DNA of 64,000 nucleotides from Apophysomyces variabilis. Lineage: Eukaryota > Mucoromycota > Mucoromycetes > Mucorales > Mucoraceae. The stretch lies in contig MZZL01000065.1 of the NCBI GenBank assembly GCA_002749535.1, positions 226,737 through 290,736 on the forward strand, in the 5' to 3' direction. Both the position numbers and the translations under genes were made by a program. Numbering within the stretch: the first letter of the stretch is position 1; every line of letters begins with the position of its first letter. Shown here one piece after another: positions 1-13,474 of the stretch. The notes under the pieces are model-generated. The model did no database searches and had not been told where the DNA came from. It saw only the letters and a list, made by a program, of their open reading frames with translations.

Positions 1-1
1 G

Positions 2-586
2 TTTGGTGTGGATACGGATGACCAGGAAAAGGGACTCGAAATCGAACAGCAGTTGATTACGCAGTATCTGCTGATGCGACCCTGGGTTAGCGAGAAGATC
101 ATTGATGAGCTTAGCAATCTTAGAGAACCACCTAAGCCAAAGATGGGATCGCTTCCGTTTTATGGTCGATCCAGTGGAAACACGAGTAGTAGTAGTAGCT
201 ATCCAAGCTCCATCTTGAGCAATGCCAATTCATTGGGACGCCTGACATCCAATAACGGAAACAATCAAAGCATGATTTGCTCTGATGACCAAGTCATACA
301 GGGAGATGAGGCCAAGAAAAGCAGTAGCGGTTTCTGGCCTTTTAGAAAAAGTACAGAAATGAGTCGACCTCCTACAATGACATCGGACGCATCGACCTGG
401 AGTGATGACGATGAAGAGGTTTACGAAGAGACCATAGATCAACGTTTATCTACTTCTCCCGAGTATCGCAAGCGATCCAATCTGTTATCTTCACGGCCCA
501 TTCCCCATCGTCCTTCCGGTGCTGGGAAGCGACTATCAGGCCATGGACGTAGTTTATCTGTACCGTCGGCTCGAGCAGGGAATTAG
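2..586 (+). CDS. 3' end of an unrecognised protein (partial)
   Basis: The frame is open from the left edge of the window to a TAG at 584-586, so this is the C-terminal part of a gene that starts outside. The first visible GTG at 8 is not a credible start. The first 40 or so residues look folded (a stretch ITQYLLMRPWVSEKIIDEL). The rest is Ser/Asn-rich, low-complexity and probably disordered, with an acidic patch (SDDDEEVYEE) and a basic Ser/Arg tail. I do not recognise the family. An AATAAA lies about 60 bp after the stop. The Nudix gene ends 145 bp downstream on the other strand, so the two genes are convergent. Confidence 0.6.
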   Translation, partial: FGVDTDDQEKGLEIEQQLITQYLLMRPWVSEKIIDELSNLREPPKPKMGSLPFYGRSSGNTSSSSSYPSSILSNANSLGRLTSNNGNNQSMICSDDQVIQGDEAKKSSSGFWPFRKSTEMSRPPTMTSDASTWSDDDEEVYEETIDQRLSTSPEYRKRSNLLSSRPIPHRPSGAGKRLSGHGRSLSVPSARAGN

Positions 587-730
587 AACATCTAGAAATT
601 CCGAACGAAACAAACTTCAAAGCATTTTTCCTTTGTATATATATCAATAAAGTCGAGTAGCTGAATTTATGTGTGAGTGAGCACACTCGTGTATGTGCGT
701 CTATTTGTATTTCTCTAGTCAAGAAGTTTT

Positions 731-1607
731 TTAAGAGTAATGCTCGGGAATAATCTTGCGCAAGACGCCTGTAAATGAATAAAAACAACATGAATATCAT
801 AAATCGTAAATTGAATTCCTTTTCTTCTTCTTTTTATTTTACCATCGAGAATGTAACTTGTCAGACCCCAAATCTCCAGGTTTTCACCGATATGTTCGGG
901 CACTTTGAAGACCGTGTATTTATGGTTTGTTCCTCTAAATTGACGTATTTCTCTCACGTCGGGCCGTACAAGGTATGAGAGCGGAAGGCAGAACACACCA
1001 AATACCTCGTCAGGATTGAATCGAATATACGTCGGGTCGACCGGCCGTCGGATGTATCCTAGGTAAGGATGAACGCGTAAACTACCGGTTTTGTTGGGTA
1101 GAGGGGAATAGGATCCAAGGACATCAATGGCGGAACCATGGATCCCAATTTCCTCCCAAGTCTCTCTTAACGCGGTTTCTTCGAGTGAGTGGTCCGTGGG
1201 ATCTAAAAAGAAAAATAAAGGCGGGAGAACCCCCCATGCACGGTGAGCATTGCTTTTTACAATGAAGCATGACAAAGAAAAGCCATGGGGTTTGCCCCCC
1301 CCCCTTTCCTTTTACTTTACCTGCTTTGCCTCCTGGGAAGCTAACATGGTAGAAACGTTTTTACTGGGTTTTAGCATGTTGCATTGGATTATGCACTATC
1401 TCTTTCTCACCTTATTTCACCTTGATGGGTACGCATGGCTTTGTTACGAATGGTAAATAAGACACTTGGTTCATTGTCGACATGGCACAATGGCATGAGA
1501 ACGGAAGCATCTTTCACGTTGCTTGGATATTTGAACTTGTAGTTAGGGCAGTTCAATAGTCGTCGACTGAATAGACTTAGTGTTTTGACATCAAATTGGA
1601 TGGGCAT
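731..1607 (-). CDS. Nudix hydrolase, coenzyme A diphosphatase type
   Basis: Four exons on the minus strand: 1607-1411, 1340-1321, 1202-843 and 768-731. They join in frame to 204 aa. Exon 2 is only 20 nt, but it encodes the start of the Nudix box. Across the junctions the protein reads GEISFPGGKADPTDHSLEET and continues ALRETWEEIG, which matches the Nudix signature (G, REx2EExG) in the form typical of peroxisomal or mitochondrial CoA diphosphatases (NUDT7/NUDT8, yeast PCD1). By family this enzyme cleaves CoA or oxidised CoA to 3',5'-ADP and phosphopantetheine. The C-terminus reads RKIIPEHYS, with no clear PTS1 peroxisomal signal. The start is the ATG at 1607, and the gene is divergent from the membrane protein at 2029. 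Family assignment is strong; exact substrate and compartment are inferred. Confidence 0.85.
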
Positions 1608-2028
1608 TTGTTGAGTTACAACCTTTTTAAGTGCATTCCACTCGCTAGAACCTTTTTTTTTCTTTTTTCTGAAAAAATTCCCACTTCTTCAATAAAGTAT
1701 TTCTCTATCTTCCTTGACATTTTTCATAAAAGGGAAGGTAATCATAAATTATAATCTGCTATTAAAACCCATTTCCAATGCTATTCTATTCCTTTTCATC
1801 TAGACCGATTGCTGTTTGCCTTATGCAACTGAGCAAAGAGAGAAACGTGCAACAAAAACGGGTTTAAACACCGACAGAGTGACACTTTGAACAACTTCAA
1901 CCGGATATGGAGTTCATGAAAACAAAAAGCACAAACGTCTGGTTTTTTGTTATGTGTTCTCTTTTGATACATGGGATCATGTTTTTTGTTTTTTCATTGT
2001 ATCCTTCTTTTTTGCCTTTTTATACAGC
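1608..2028. other. Divergent intergenic region
   Basis: This 421 bp stretch separates the starts of the Nudix gene (minus) and the tetraspan gene (plus), so it must hold both promoters. It is T-rich with several pyrimidine runs. I see no RNA gene or clear repeat in it. Confidence 0.6.
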
Positions 2029-3147
2029 ATGTCCTTTCAACCACCTACTAAAACTCGATATATTCATACATCCAGTCCAGCTCTCTTTAAATGTTGCGGC
2101 TGTATCCATTTGCGTGTAGGAGGAGCCCTAGCTGCTATCATATGGGCAGTAAGTGGAATATATACATAAAAGAAGTTTATATCTTATTTACTGCCAAAAA
2201 AACAAGTCAGTTTCTATGTATTTTGCCGTCTTATCTTTTCAATACATAAGTCGTAAGTGTACAAAGGGGAAAAGAAAAAGAAATCAGCCATTACCCTTTT
2301 AGTGAGGCTAAAAAAACAAAACTCCTCTAATATCCCACGTGTATAGCTTTTTTTTCTCACCTGCCGGAGACTGCCATCATTATTTTCGGTGTAACCAACC
2401 TATTTCTTTCACTTGTCAGCACCGGAGCTTTGCTTGGTATCTACTTGGTAGGAAACATTTCTTTCATCTCTGTCTCTCTCTCTTTATATACTGATACCGT
2501 TGGTTTTTTTTTCTTCTTTTCTTTTTGCGATTTAAGAATCGATGGGACTTTTATCGGCATGGTTGTCATGCTATTATTGTAGGCGTATTTTTTGTTTTGG
2601 CGGATGGAATTATCAATGTGATCCTATTTATCACTCAGCATGATCAATATGTCAACTGGTGCATCGGGTCATCCTTTTCGCCGCTTGAAGCCAGTACAAA
2701 CCAGACCAACAATAATACTTCTTCTTCATTTGATTTTCATCGAGACTATTACAACTGTGAACGTACTTGGCAAGATGAATTAAAGTTCGGTGTCATGGCG
2801 ATGCTACTCATCTTTGGTCTTTATGTAAGCCTTTTCTCGGTGTACAGCGATGACGTTCTATTTGGCACCTATTAATAACATTGTCTTTTTTTTTCCCCTT
2901 ATTTTAGTCTTATTGGGCTTTCTGTTTTTATTCACTTAGTATCAAGAAAAAGTTTCTAGCTTTTGCAGAGATGGAGACGGAGTTGGCTCTTCAAGGTTAT
3001 AGCCGAACGATGATTCCCGGTCACTATGCTCCCATGATGAGTGCCATGCCAATCCAACCCATGGGCCCTAATATGATTGTCTTGAATAATGAAAAGCCAT
3101 CGGAAAAGAGCACCAATTTTCTAAGCGAGTTATTTGGGAAGGGATGA
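2029..3147 (+). CDS. Four-helix (tetraspan-like) fungal membrane protein
   Basis: Four exons with phase-0 junctions, 2029-2148, 2370-2447, 2537-2824 and 2908-3147, give 241 aa. Four hydrophobic segments are visible: two close together (residues about 31-66, GGALAAIIWA then IIIFGVTNLFLSLVSTGALL), one around 75-97 (HAIIVGVFFVLADGIINVIL) and one around 148-172. Between helices 3 and 4 is a loop with two Cys and an Asn/Ser/Thr-rich stretch containing likely N-glycosylation sequons (NQT, NNTS), so this loop is probably outside the cytosol. The cytosolic tail (MIPGHYAPMMSAMPIQP) is Met/Pro-rich. I do not recognise a named family; it resembles fungal MARVEL or tetraspan-type proteins only in topology. 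Function unknown. Confidence 0.7.
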
Positions 3148-5044
3148 AGCGACCCGGTTTCGTTTGATTAATAAAATCTTTAAAATGGGGAAGCTATCAT
3201 GTACCCACATAGAACACTCATCAGCCTTTACCGTTCCTGGAAGACCGACCCTTGTTTTCCCTGTGTCGAGACCGTTCCAATTTTTTAGTTTCCCGTATCG
3301 GGATACTGCTTATTCGCTTAGGCCTCGTTTTCTTCTTTTTTTTCTGTGTTACCTTGAAATATTCGCTGCACGTTTGACGTGGTGTATATGGAAGAGAAGT
3401 AAAAAAAATTACCCACATGCACTCACAAGCAGTGAAAGAAAAAGCAGACATCGAGGGACAGAAAATAAATGTGTACTGGGACTAGCTGATAACCATTTAT
3501 AACCCAAAATGCTGCTTCAAAAGTCCCTATTGTTTACGGGGTAGCATTTAGTTTCTACAATTGAAGATTTCGGGTATCCGATCCAAGCTATTATTTGATT
3601 TTCTTCAAGTTATCCGTATTCAACTTGATATCTAATATGGTATAGCTTGAGTTCAAGATCCGGGTAGCAAACGTTCGAATACTATGCATGTCTCTATCTT
3701 ATGCTTGCTGTTTTTCTTGTTTGAATACATGACATCATCGACGCGTGAGTTTAACTTATTTCTGCTGTTTACCGTGCTACTACCGGCATGGCAAGAAATT
3801 ACCTGATAAAGAAACTACTTGAGCTTGGTATCTTGCCAAATAGCTAGGGGCTTCAAGGGGATCTGGAAAAAAGGAACTTAAGCAGTAAGTGTATGGTCGA
3901 ACGTTTCTGTGGTCCTTTTCCCCTTTCATCTACCTTATCCTACACTGAGTATTTTCGGAGCTCACTTGAAGTGAGATCCGAACTACTTTATCTTGTCACA
4001 GTGCATCGCATACCCGTTTTTTTCTGGGATCTGCATTTTTTCGGTGACCTGAGCTATTCAATCTAGATCACGGCGCGGATCTTTGCTCTAGTATAATAGA
4101 TAAAAAGATCTTTATTTCTTTCTATTGCTGCTGAGTTCCAATGTCATTAATTTACGTTCCTGGAAGCAGAACATCAAAAGTTCTCTCGACTCGCAGCACA
4201 TCATTCCTGTTTGCGATATTACTCTAGATACGATTTGAATTCATCCTACTGAGTAATACTATGACGGAAGCCAACAGATTGGGAATCAGATTATACTCAT
4301 TAGGGGATTCCCGCATAGCATTGTAGGCAACTCTATGACATCCATCCGGAACAGTTAATGCATTATAGTAGTTCCTCTGGATGGCCTGCAATAATTACTA
4401 TATAAGACTGCCTTGATTAAGAAGAGATCAGCATTATGAGACAATGTTTTAGGCAGGTCATATGCTCGTTCATACGATCACTGTTCATCGAATCTATCTT
4501 GAATGTGACTATAATTGCCCTTTATGTTTGAATGCCTATGGTTGGTTCAGTTAAAGTTGTCTATATAACATAAGCTAGCAGAATTCCTATAGTGTTAGAA
4601 GTATGTTAAACATACAGAGTCTTATTAGTTTGTGTAAAGAGTGCTGTTCCAAGCGTGCTAGTTCTTCTTTTTGTCCATGCTTCAGTTTTTCTAGAGACAT
4701 CCGATCGCATGATTTTGCAGAATCAAAGATGGAATTTCATTATCTTCTCTTCAAAAACTATCGATTATTTTAAGCAAACAGTTAAGTTACCACTTCTTTG
4801 TTTAGTAATACGTTAAGATTGTTCTGATGACAAAACGCTTACTGAGGTTTTGAGGGTAACACAAACAAAGACCTAACGAAGAGCGGCAAATCTGAAGGAG
4901 AAATCAAAAGTGCACAGAAAACCCTTTTTAGTTTCTTCTTCTTTTTTTCTTGTCCCTTTCCTTTTTTTCTATTCTCCCATCGTCCTTTTGGTTCCTCTTC
5001 TTCTCTTTTCTTCTTTTGCCTTGAAAACAAGAAGAAGAAAAAAG
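3148..5044. other. Long intergenic region, no gene seen
   Basis: About 1.9 kb between the membrane protein and the histidine kinase. No open frame has coding character; the longest (from 3134) overlaps the previous stop and is T-rich. No tRNA was found. The last 130 bp before the kinase start is strongly pyrimidine-rich, as expected of a core promoter or 5' UTR. Confidence 0.6.
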
Positions 5045-8000
5045 ATGTCTGCCTTTCATTATTATCGACAACCTCTTTTACCTTATTTTACACCGGATAA
5101 CAAACAACGACGCTCTAAAAAGGCTGTCTCACAAAATCTAGATCGGCTTCTTTCCCGAGCACCTCCTCAGGGCAACTTCAACGTGAACTATGACGCTTAT
5201 ACCGTACGAATACCCAAGTACTCCTTTGGAAAGGCTACCCTTCTACCTGGATCCGGAGGACTCATGGCCATTGCCATCGGAAAGAGGTAACTCGAAACAC
5301 TAAACTTTCTCGTTATCCCAGCTAAGCAGACGTCTTCTACTCTTATTCTTCTTTGTTTCTTCAGGACAGCTGACGGTTGGCCTGTCCTTGCAAAACTATC
5401 ACCCTATGCTATACGATTGGAAAGAGAATACTACATTGCACGTCGTCTCTATGCACAAGCAGACGGAAAGAAATACATCCCCGAAGTCGTCGAACTCATT
5501 CCACTACCACAAGATGGACTAACCGCCTTGATTTATGCCGACTATGGTGCGAATGATCTCACTTACCTTGAACAACGTTATTTTTCCCATTATCGTTTAT
5601 CTGTGTCGGCTCCCACTTCACCAGCGAAGGACAACGACGACGACCCTAATTACCATGACAATGACGGCCTGGGAACCTCAACCGCAGACAATCCCTCGAA
5701 TCCGCTTTTCGACCTCGAAACATTCCTCAGCTTTGCTATTGAATGCTGTTCCTGTCTGCAGTTTCTTCATGCCAACGGTATTATTCACGGAGAGCTGCGC
5801 CCGTCTGCGTTTCACTGGCGTCGACAAAAGGATGGTATCATCGTGAAAATATGGAATTTTGGTGCCGGTTTACGGTCATACGAGGAAATTCTTCTGACCA
5901 GTTCTGGTTGGCGACGAGCTGTGATGGCAGCCGCTGTGCAAGACGAAGAGGGAGGTCAGCCGCATCATCATCATCATCATCGTCACTCCCAATCACGCCT
6001 GTCCTCCTCAAAAAGTTTCCAAAATACCCTTGCCTACGTCAGTCCCGAGCAGACAGGTCGCACGAGTAATGTCCTGGATCATCGCACCGATCTCTATTCG
6101 TTGGGCATCATGTTCTTTGTTATCCTTACTGGGCAACCGCCATTTGAAGGTTCCGCTATGGATGTCATACATGCTGCACTTTCCAGCAATGTACCCCTGG
6201 TGCATACCATTCGAAAGGACGTCCCTCCTGTCATCAGTTTGATTATTGATAAGCTAACCCGCAAGGTAAGGCATTTTAGAAAGAGAACACCGAGAATAAT
6301 TAAATATAACGAGTGAATTTGCAAAAATCACTAGGCTGTGGATGAACGGTATGATAGTGCCTATGGGTTACGTGAGGATCTTCTTGAATGTCAGCGACGA
6401 TTAAACTGCTCTAGCACATTAGAGGTAAAGAAATCAAACAAACAAGGAGAAAAACTTGGCTATGGATAAACGGCGGGTGAATAATATTGGGTGATCCTGA
6501 CCCTACTGTGCTAGTCACTTGTCTTTTTCCCTCTCGGTTTGCACGATATCAATTCTATATTCCAATTTCCAAGTAATATTTACGGCAGAGATCGTGAGAT
6601 TGATTTGATTCGAACGGTCACACGTCGCGTGAGCATGGCTCATGAACAAGAGATATCCAAAGGTCAGCTGGTGCGTACAAACGACCTATCCTCGTCTGAT
6701 CCGCATATCCGTACAACAAAAACCGGTTGCGAGATGGTGGTTGTTTTAGGCAATGGTGGTGTAGGTAAATGTTATCATTGTGCAGCAAAGTACATGAATA
6801 GGGCATTGACCGACTGTATTGGATCTAAAAATAGGCAAATCCTCCTTGGTCTCCATGATATACACACAGGCTCGTCAATATGGCTACATGGCTACTTCCA
6901 AATTCGATTCCAACCAAAAGAGACCTTACAATGGCCTTTTACGTTGTCTGTCATCTATTCTTCGTCAATTACTTACGGAATCTGAAGCAGTCATTCGCGA
7001 TTTTTATGAGGACCTTAAGGAGCAGCTTGGTCCTCAGTTCAGCAATGTGCGTTTGATGGTCGATATGGTGCCTGAACTTAAACCCATTCTCAGCGATTAT
7101 GAGCGCGATTGCTGTCAAGAAGAGGACGATGTTTTATCCAACGTGAATACTGAATCGCGCTTCCATGCTGTAGGTTGATAGACATGTATGGAAAGTTTGT
7201 CAGGATCACCTATTATGTCCATTTCGTTATTCTAGGTCTTCCTTAATGTTATACGCACCATTGCACGCAAAAAGATGATTACCTTGGTATGGCAGATTTC
7301 TATGGAGCCGTTTCACTTTTTTCTGATTTTTTGGTTTGCATTAGTGTTTAGACGATTTGCAGGAAGCGGGTACGCACATACATACACTCATCTATCCATA
7401 TTCTACTTCTTCTAAGGTAGTAGTATGATTTTTCATACATATTGATAAATCTTCTTTAGATGAACCTTCTCTTCACCTTATTTCTACGTTGATCGCATCC
7501 CGGATTACGATGCTGATTATCGTGACCTGTCGTGATAATGAAGAGTTACCGGAAAGTGTATGTCATCTCATTGAACCGGAAGAGGATGAAGACGGTGTAA
7601 GCGACGCCCATATGACCGTCATCAAATTGGCTCCATTAGGAGTCGATGCCATCATTCAACTTGTCAGCCAGACCTTGCATCGAACATCTGAGGAAGTTCA
7701 ACCTTTAGCAGATATTATTTTCCATCGTACACGGGGAAATCCATTTTATGCAAAGCAATTCATGATGATGATGAAGCGCAAAGACGATATTTGGTTAGAC
7801 TGGAAAGAGAAGCGATGGAACTTTCGATTGGATAATGTCGCTCATATATTATATCCTCCCAAAAAGACGGTACAAGTTCAAAACGATTTGGACGGTGTTT
7901 TGGATGTTCGTCATTTGGAGTCGCACGTTCGAGAACTTGATCAGTGTGCTCAGATATTCTTAATGTGGGCCAGTCTTATTGGTACTATCTTTGACTTTCG

Positions 8001-11000
8001 ACAGATCAAATGGTTGATGATGGCTACCGATGTGCTGACGGAAGATGGGGACCAGAATAGCGAATTAAGCGATTCAAGCACCACCATGGATGAGGAGGAA
8101 TATCATGCGATGTTAGAATCAGGAGTTGTAATGGGCCACGATGGACTTCAAATGCATGATGAAAATAAGTATGCCAATATGGCTATGGCAGGCTTGCAGG
8201 TTGCTTTACAGGAAGGGATCATTCAACCAAAAACGGGAACTGAGTTTCAGTTTATTCACGATCGATACTGTCAGGCAGCATCAATGCTTGTGGATGATAA
8301 AGATCGTGAACGTATGCATCTCAAGATTGGACAAATGCTTATGCTTGATCACGGTGCCGACGTCTTTTTGACGGCAGACCATTTTGTAAAAAGCATCGAT
8401 ATCATTCAGCGTTTTAGTCTTCGTGCCAAATACCGACAGACTTTAATTAAAGCAGGTGATGCTGCATCTAGTTCAGGTGCTCTGCAGATTGCCTGGACGT
8501 ATTATGAATGTGCTATGTCGTTACTGAATCAGGACCCTTGGGAAGACGGACCTGACGCATCCTATCAGGAAACACTTAACCTTTACCTCAAAATGTCTGA
8601 ACAACAGTTACAACTCTGGAATCGACGTGCGGAAGCAACCAAGTTTTTGGATGAGATCATGGTTCGCACAGCAGCACGACCTGTGGATCGCGCTTTGGCC
8701 TGGCGCCTGAAAGCACGCATGTGTTTCCAGCACCAGCAACACGATGAGGGTATTGCAGCTATCTTACAAGCACTAAGAGAACTTGGTGTGGAGGGGATCT
8801 ATCCAGATGTATCGGAGAAGCAGGTCAATGAAATGTATGAACGAGTCAAGACAAGCATTTTGGAGCATGGTTTCCAAAAGCTGACCGAGTATGGACCTTG
8901 CCATGATCGACCCACGTTGGCCATTATGTACCTGCTTAATGAAGCCTGCACAGGAGCATACTGGATGAACCGCCGCCTGTTAGATTATGCCGCATTGACC
9001 TTGGTACAACTTTCTCTCGATCATGGTTATGGTATGGCCAGTGGTGGCGGTTTCATCTGGGTTGGATGCACCGCCGCTCGGCTCACTGAATACAAGCTTG
9101 GTGCCAAGCTGGGAGAGCTTGGCCTGGCCATCAGTGAGAAACACGCAGGCAATTCAGAGATTGCGCGTGCGATCATTATCCACTATATCAATCTTTCTCA
9201 GTGGACCGAAACGTGGTATCAAGACCACGTTGCTCAGTTTCGACGCGCCTACAAATATGCCATTGCTGGAGGTGATAAGGTAGAATCCCGGAAACAAACC
9301 CGTCCATTTTGTGCTGATTTATCTTAGATTTTCTCGGCTATGGCGTTGTTCCATATCTCTAGTACGTTGTACTTCACTGGTCGCAACTTATCCGAAGTCA
9401 GCTGGCATCTGAACCATAGCATGGAAGAGTGTGGCGAAGATAGCTCAAAGGATGTTCTGATCCTGAACATCTCTCTATGGCGATCGATTTTGGCCTTTCA
9501 AGGAAAGACAGCCATGGAGGCGCACAAGATTTTGGACGACCCTATAGAGGAAGATGGCGAATGCTTTGAGGAACATCACTTTGTGCAAAATATGTGTGCA
9601 CAAAACATTAGCCCTGGTAGCCCATTGATATGGTAATAACATCTCTATGGGTCTTGATTGATTAGCAAATTGAACCGCAATTTTCTAGGCATTGGAGTCT
9701 CAAGATTGTAGTTCTTTACCATTTCGGATTTTATCAAGAAGCTGTTGGTTTAGGATTCAAAATTCAAGAGGTCTCTTCGAATAACCCAGGTCACCGGCAC
9801 AAGGCAATAGCGTTATTTTATCATTCACTGTCCATGATTGCCTGTATCCGTGACGAGACACTTGACGAGACTACACACGAAAAATACATGGTTGATGTGC
9901 TAGAAAACCAAAGGACGTTGGGAGAATGGGCGAATCATTCAGAGGAAAACTACAGGATGTATCATAAACTGGTAGATGCGGAGATAGCCTCTCTCTCAAA
10001 AGACATGGACACGATTGTGAGATTATACAATGAAACAATCGATTTAGCATTGAAAAGTCAGCGTAAACCCTTCCTTGGTCTGGCCTATCAGCTTGCTGCG
10101 GAATATTACATTCGCGCAGGTCTTGGTATGTTGGCGCTTCCATTGCTCACGCAATCGATGGAATTTTACAACCTTTGGGGAGCTTGTGGTCAAACACGGT
10201 TCCTTATGGAACGCCACAGCGATATCCTAAAGAGACAAGTTTCTCTTGGTCAAAGCGTCGATGCAGGTACACAGACGGATGTTGAAATGTCGTCCATGGA
10301 TAGTATGTGGGAGGATGAGTCCCCAGAGCCTTCACTTCGAGAACTGTATGGAGATGAATCATTAACAGGACTTGCTGAATCGGAGACAGCTGTGTTCAGT
10401 CTTGACATTGTTGACCTTACTACGATTATCAAGAGTTCACAAGGTATGGAATTTCAGCGATAGAAGGTAAAACAAGGTGTTCTTAGATTCTTTGCTGTCT
10501 TAGTGATCTCGAACGAAATGAATTCATTTAATGAACTTCTCAAGAAGATGATGACTATCATCCTGACGAACTCAGGTGCTGAAGCCGGTGCAATCATTAT
10601 TAAAGAAGGCTCTTTCGGTATTGCAGCTCATTCAACGCGTTCAACATGTGATACGTTTGAACCGCCTATACCACTCAATGACGATAACGAGTTAATTACA
10701 ACACTTGTTGTACACTACGTTATTCATACGCAGACAATGCTGTTTATACCAAATATTCAAGAAGACACGCGATTTGCCACCGGCACTTGGTTCGCACGCA
10801 CTGGTCCAAAGTCAGTGATATGCATGCCCATTCTTCATAAGAACACTCTTGTCGGTGTGCTCTATCTACATGCCAACTTGAATACATTTACCCGCAAGCA
10901 TATTACGGTGTTGTCCTTGTTATGCGACCAGATAGGTATTTCTATTACTAATGCCTTGTTATTCAAGTCCGTCCAAAAGGCGTCCCGTACAAACGCGGAA

Positions 11001-13051
11001 GCGCTGGAAGAAGCGCGAAGAAGTCGGGAGCAGGCACTCAAAGCAACCAAACTTAAATCCAACTTTTTGGCCAACATGTGTAAGTTTTCTCTTAATTCTA
11101 TTCTTCGTTCTCATACTTGTTTTTGTTTTGACCTTAGCGCATGAGCTTCGTACTCCATTTTCTGGATTTTATGGCATGATTTCTCTCCTTAGCGAGACTC
11201 GCCTTGACACGGAGCAACGGGAATTTGTGCTTATTGCTAAACAAAGCTGTGAAATGCTACTGCACATAATTGGTAAGCGCTCAAGCTAACGCGGGAAGGG
11301 AAAGACAAATCAATCCAAAAGACTAAATTTTGTTTGCTAGATGATCTACTTGACTTCTCAAAGTTAGAAGCACGCAAAGTGAAGCTTCATTCTGGGTTGT
11401 TTTATATCGAAGATCTGATGGCGGACCGCATGGAACTGTTGATTACGTTGGCTTCTAACAAAAACCTGGAGTTGACTTACTTTATGGACCCCAACGTTCC
11501 TCCTATGGTCTATGGTGATGGAAACCGGATCGGTCAGTAAGTAATAAGCAAGAAAAGCCAATGCGATAGTATTGAGTAACCTTTTGCCTTTTATTTTAGA
11601 ATCTTAATGAACCTGATAGGCAATGCCATCAAATTCACCCATATAGGTGAGGTAACTGTTCGATGTACTGTGGAGGAAAATGTCAACTATGATCCTCCTC
11701 TGAGAGACGAGGAGATGATGTTGAAGTTTTCCGTACGGGACACCGGTATTGGTAAGTTGTTAAAGCACTTATTCCCTTTTTGGTTTGCTCATGTTGTGGC
11801 ACGAATTCGACAGGTATGACGAAGGAGGCAATCAAATGTCTATTTTTGCCGTTCAGCCAGGTAGACGGATCCACGACAAGGTAAGGAAAAGAAAAGCAAT
11901 CATTCTATTCTTTTCTCTTTGTTTGTAACATTGAGTAGAAACTTTGGTGGCACGGGTCTAGGTCTTTCGATCTGCTTAGAACTCGTTCGACTCATGGGAG
12001 GCGATATATGGGTAGAATCCAAGGAAAATATGGGCTCCACGTTTTATTTCCGTGTGCGTGTGATGAAAGCGTCTTCGGTTGCTGAACCTGGCATCTTGGA
12101 TCCCCGGACAAGCGAGGTCAAGAGCTTAATACAGCGGCTACATAATCCAAAGGTCATCTTAGCCACTTCGAGTCGTCAGGCTGCTATGTTCGAAATTATG
12201 TTGCCTGATCTGGATTTCGAGCGTGTTGATTCGCCAGAAGAGGCTTTGGATAGAAAGTGTGATTACATCGTGGTTGATATGCCAAGAGCAGAGACAGTCA
12301 AACGCCTCGTCGATGCAATTGAAGCGAGCAGGCGACAGACCCACGTGGTGATATTGTATGCACCCACGGTGGAGAACATCAAACGTCAGATTGCAGGCTC
12401 GACCGACCATTCCACTTTCCATCCGAATGTAACCAGGATTTCCAAACCAATACGTCGTCTCAAATTCCTAAACGCGTTGATTAAGACCCATCCTGAACCC
12501 CTTGTTGTGGAACGTTCCTTTTCGGCCTCTTATATGAATCAAAACCGGGAAGGATTTACACCCGAAGAGTTGGCCATTTTCCAGAATCAGAAGATTTTGG
12601 TTGCAGAAGGTTTGGAAACAGGAAGAAGAAAGAAAGAAAACTGATTGAACATGATCTATGCATGCATGATGAAAAAATAGATAACGAAGTGGCACAAAAG
12701 CTGATTGTCAGACAGCTTGCCCGGTTGGGTTTTATGGTAGAAACATGCAACAATGGCTTCGAATGTGTCGATACTTGGACACAGCGAGGTCCTGGCTATT
12801 TCTTACTGGCATGGATTGATCATCATATGCCAGGATGCGATGGTATCGAAGCAACAAAGAAAATACGCTCCTTGGAACGAGAATTGAATGTGGCGACGCC
12901 CATGCCTATCATTGCCCTTACAGCCGATATCCAAAAGGTAGCACAACAAAGTTGTCTTGACGCAGGCATGAACGACTACGTGACCAAGCCATTAATGCAA
13001 AAAGATTTGGTGACCATCCTGCGTCGCTACTGTTCACCCGTGCTATCCTAA
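5045..13051 (+). CDS. Group X-type hybrid histidine kinase with N-terminal kinase-like and AAA-like ATPase domains
   Basis: Seventeen exons (5045-5286, 5365-6265, 6335-6424, 6515-6764, 6835-7169, 7236-7286, 7345-7369, 7460-9279, 9328-9632, 9689-10443, 10504-11079, 11138-11272, 11341-11536, 11600-11751, 11814-11880, 11939-12609, 12681-13051) sum to 6942 nt, 2313 aa. Domain order: Ser/Thr kinase-like (about 20-410); AAA/NTPase with Walker A GNGGVGKSS near 490 and Walker B-like ITLCLDDLQ near 620; long helical TPR-like region; GAF (about 1600-1750); HisKA H-box SHELRTP near 1784; HATPase with NAIKFT, DTGIG and GGTGLGLSI; receiver with AEDN near 2188 and acceptor Asp in IDHHMP near 2237. This is the order of fungal Chk1 and S. 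pombe Mak2/Mak3 kinases, which feed a phosphorelay to stress MAPK pathways. In the kinase-like domain HRD is HGE and DFG is NFG, so it is probably catalytically dead. The intron after exon 16 has an unusual donor (GTTTGG). Confidence 0.93.
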
Positions 13052-13474
13052 CGTAACTAATTCTGCTAATAATATACAAAAACAAAAATATTATATCTCC
13101 TCTTGTATTATGTAATAGTGCACAAAACAGGTATGGAGATCGTCAGATCCGACTGTAAGTGAGGTATTACGATATAAGGCAGCTCAAATGTCTCATTGAA
13201 CCGAAAAAAAAAAGGGGGAGACATTACCTATTTCGCATAGATTAGCATCAAAACATTGGTTTGTTCTTTCACTATGTAAATTCATGCTTGTAATAAATTT
13301 CTCGTTTCTTATGTTTCTTTATCATTCTATAAAAGCAGATTGCATAAAAATGGAATATACATAGGGTTGTATGAATCTTTCTTGGTATAGGTTAGCGTAA
13401 AGAGAAAAAAAAGCTAAGCTTGCTGTTCAATAGAAGGCAGAAAGGAGGAAAAGTAGGAGCAAGCAAAGTTGATT
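13052..13474. other. Convergent 3' intergenic region
   Basis: This 423 bp AT-rich stretch lies between two convergent stops (histidine kinase and Sel1 gene). It has several candidate polyadenylation signals (for example AATAAA near 13290) and a poly-A run followed by G5 near 13204. No gene is seen. Confidence 0.6.

Noticed and set aside
3134..3502. 122-codon plus-strand frame after the tetraspan gene
   Set aside because: Begins inside the last codons of the previous gene, has no ATG-led coding character and is T-rich; no domain.
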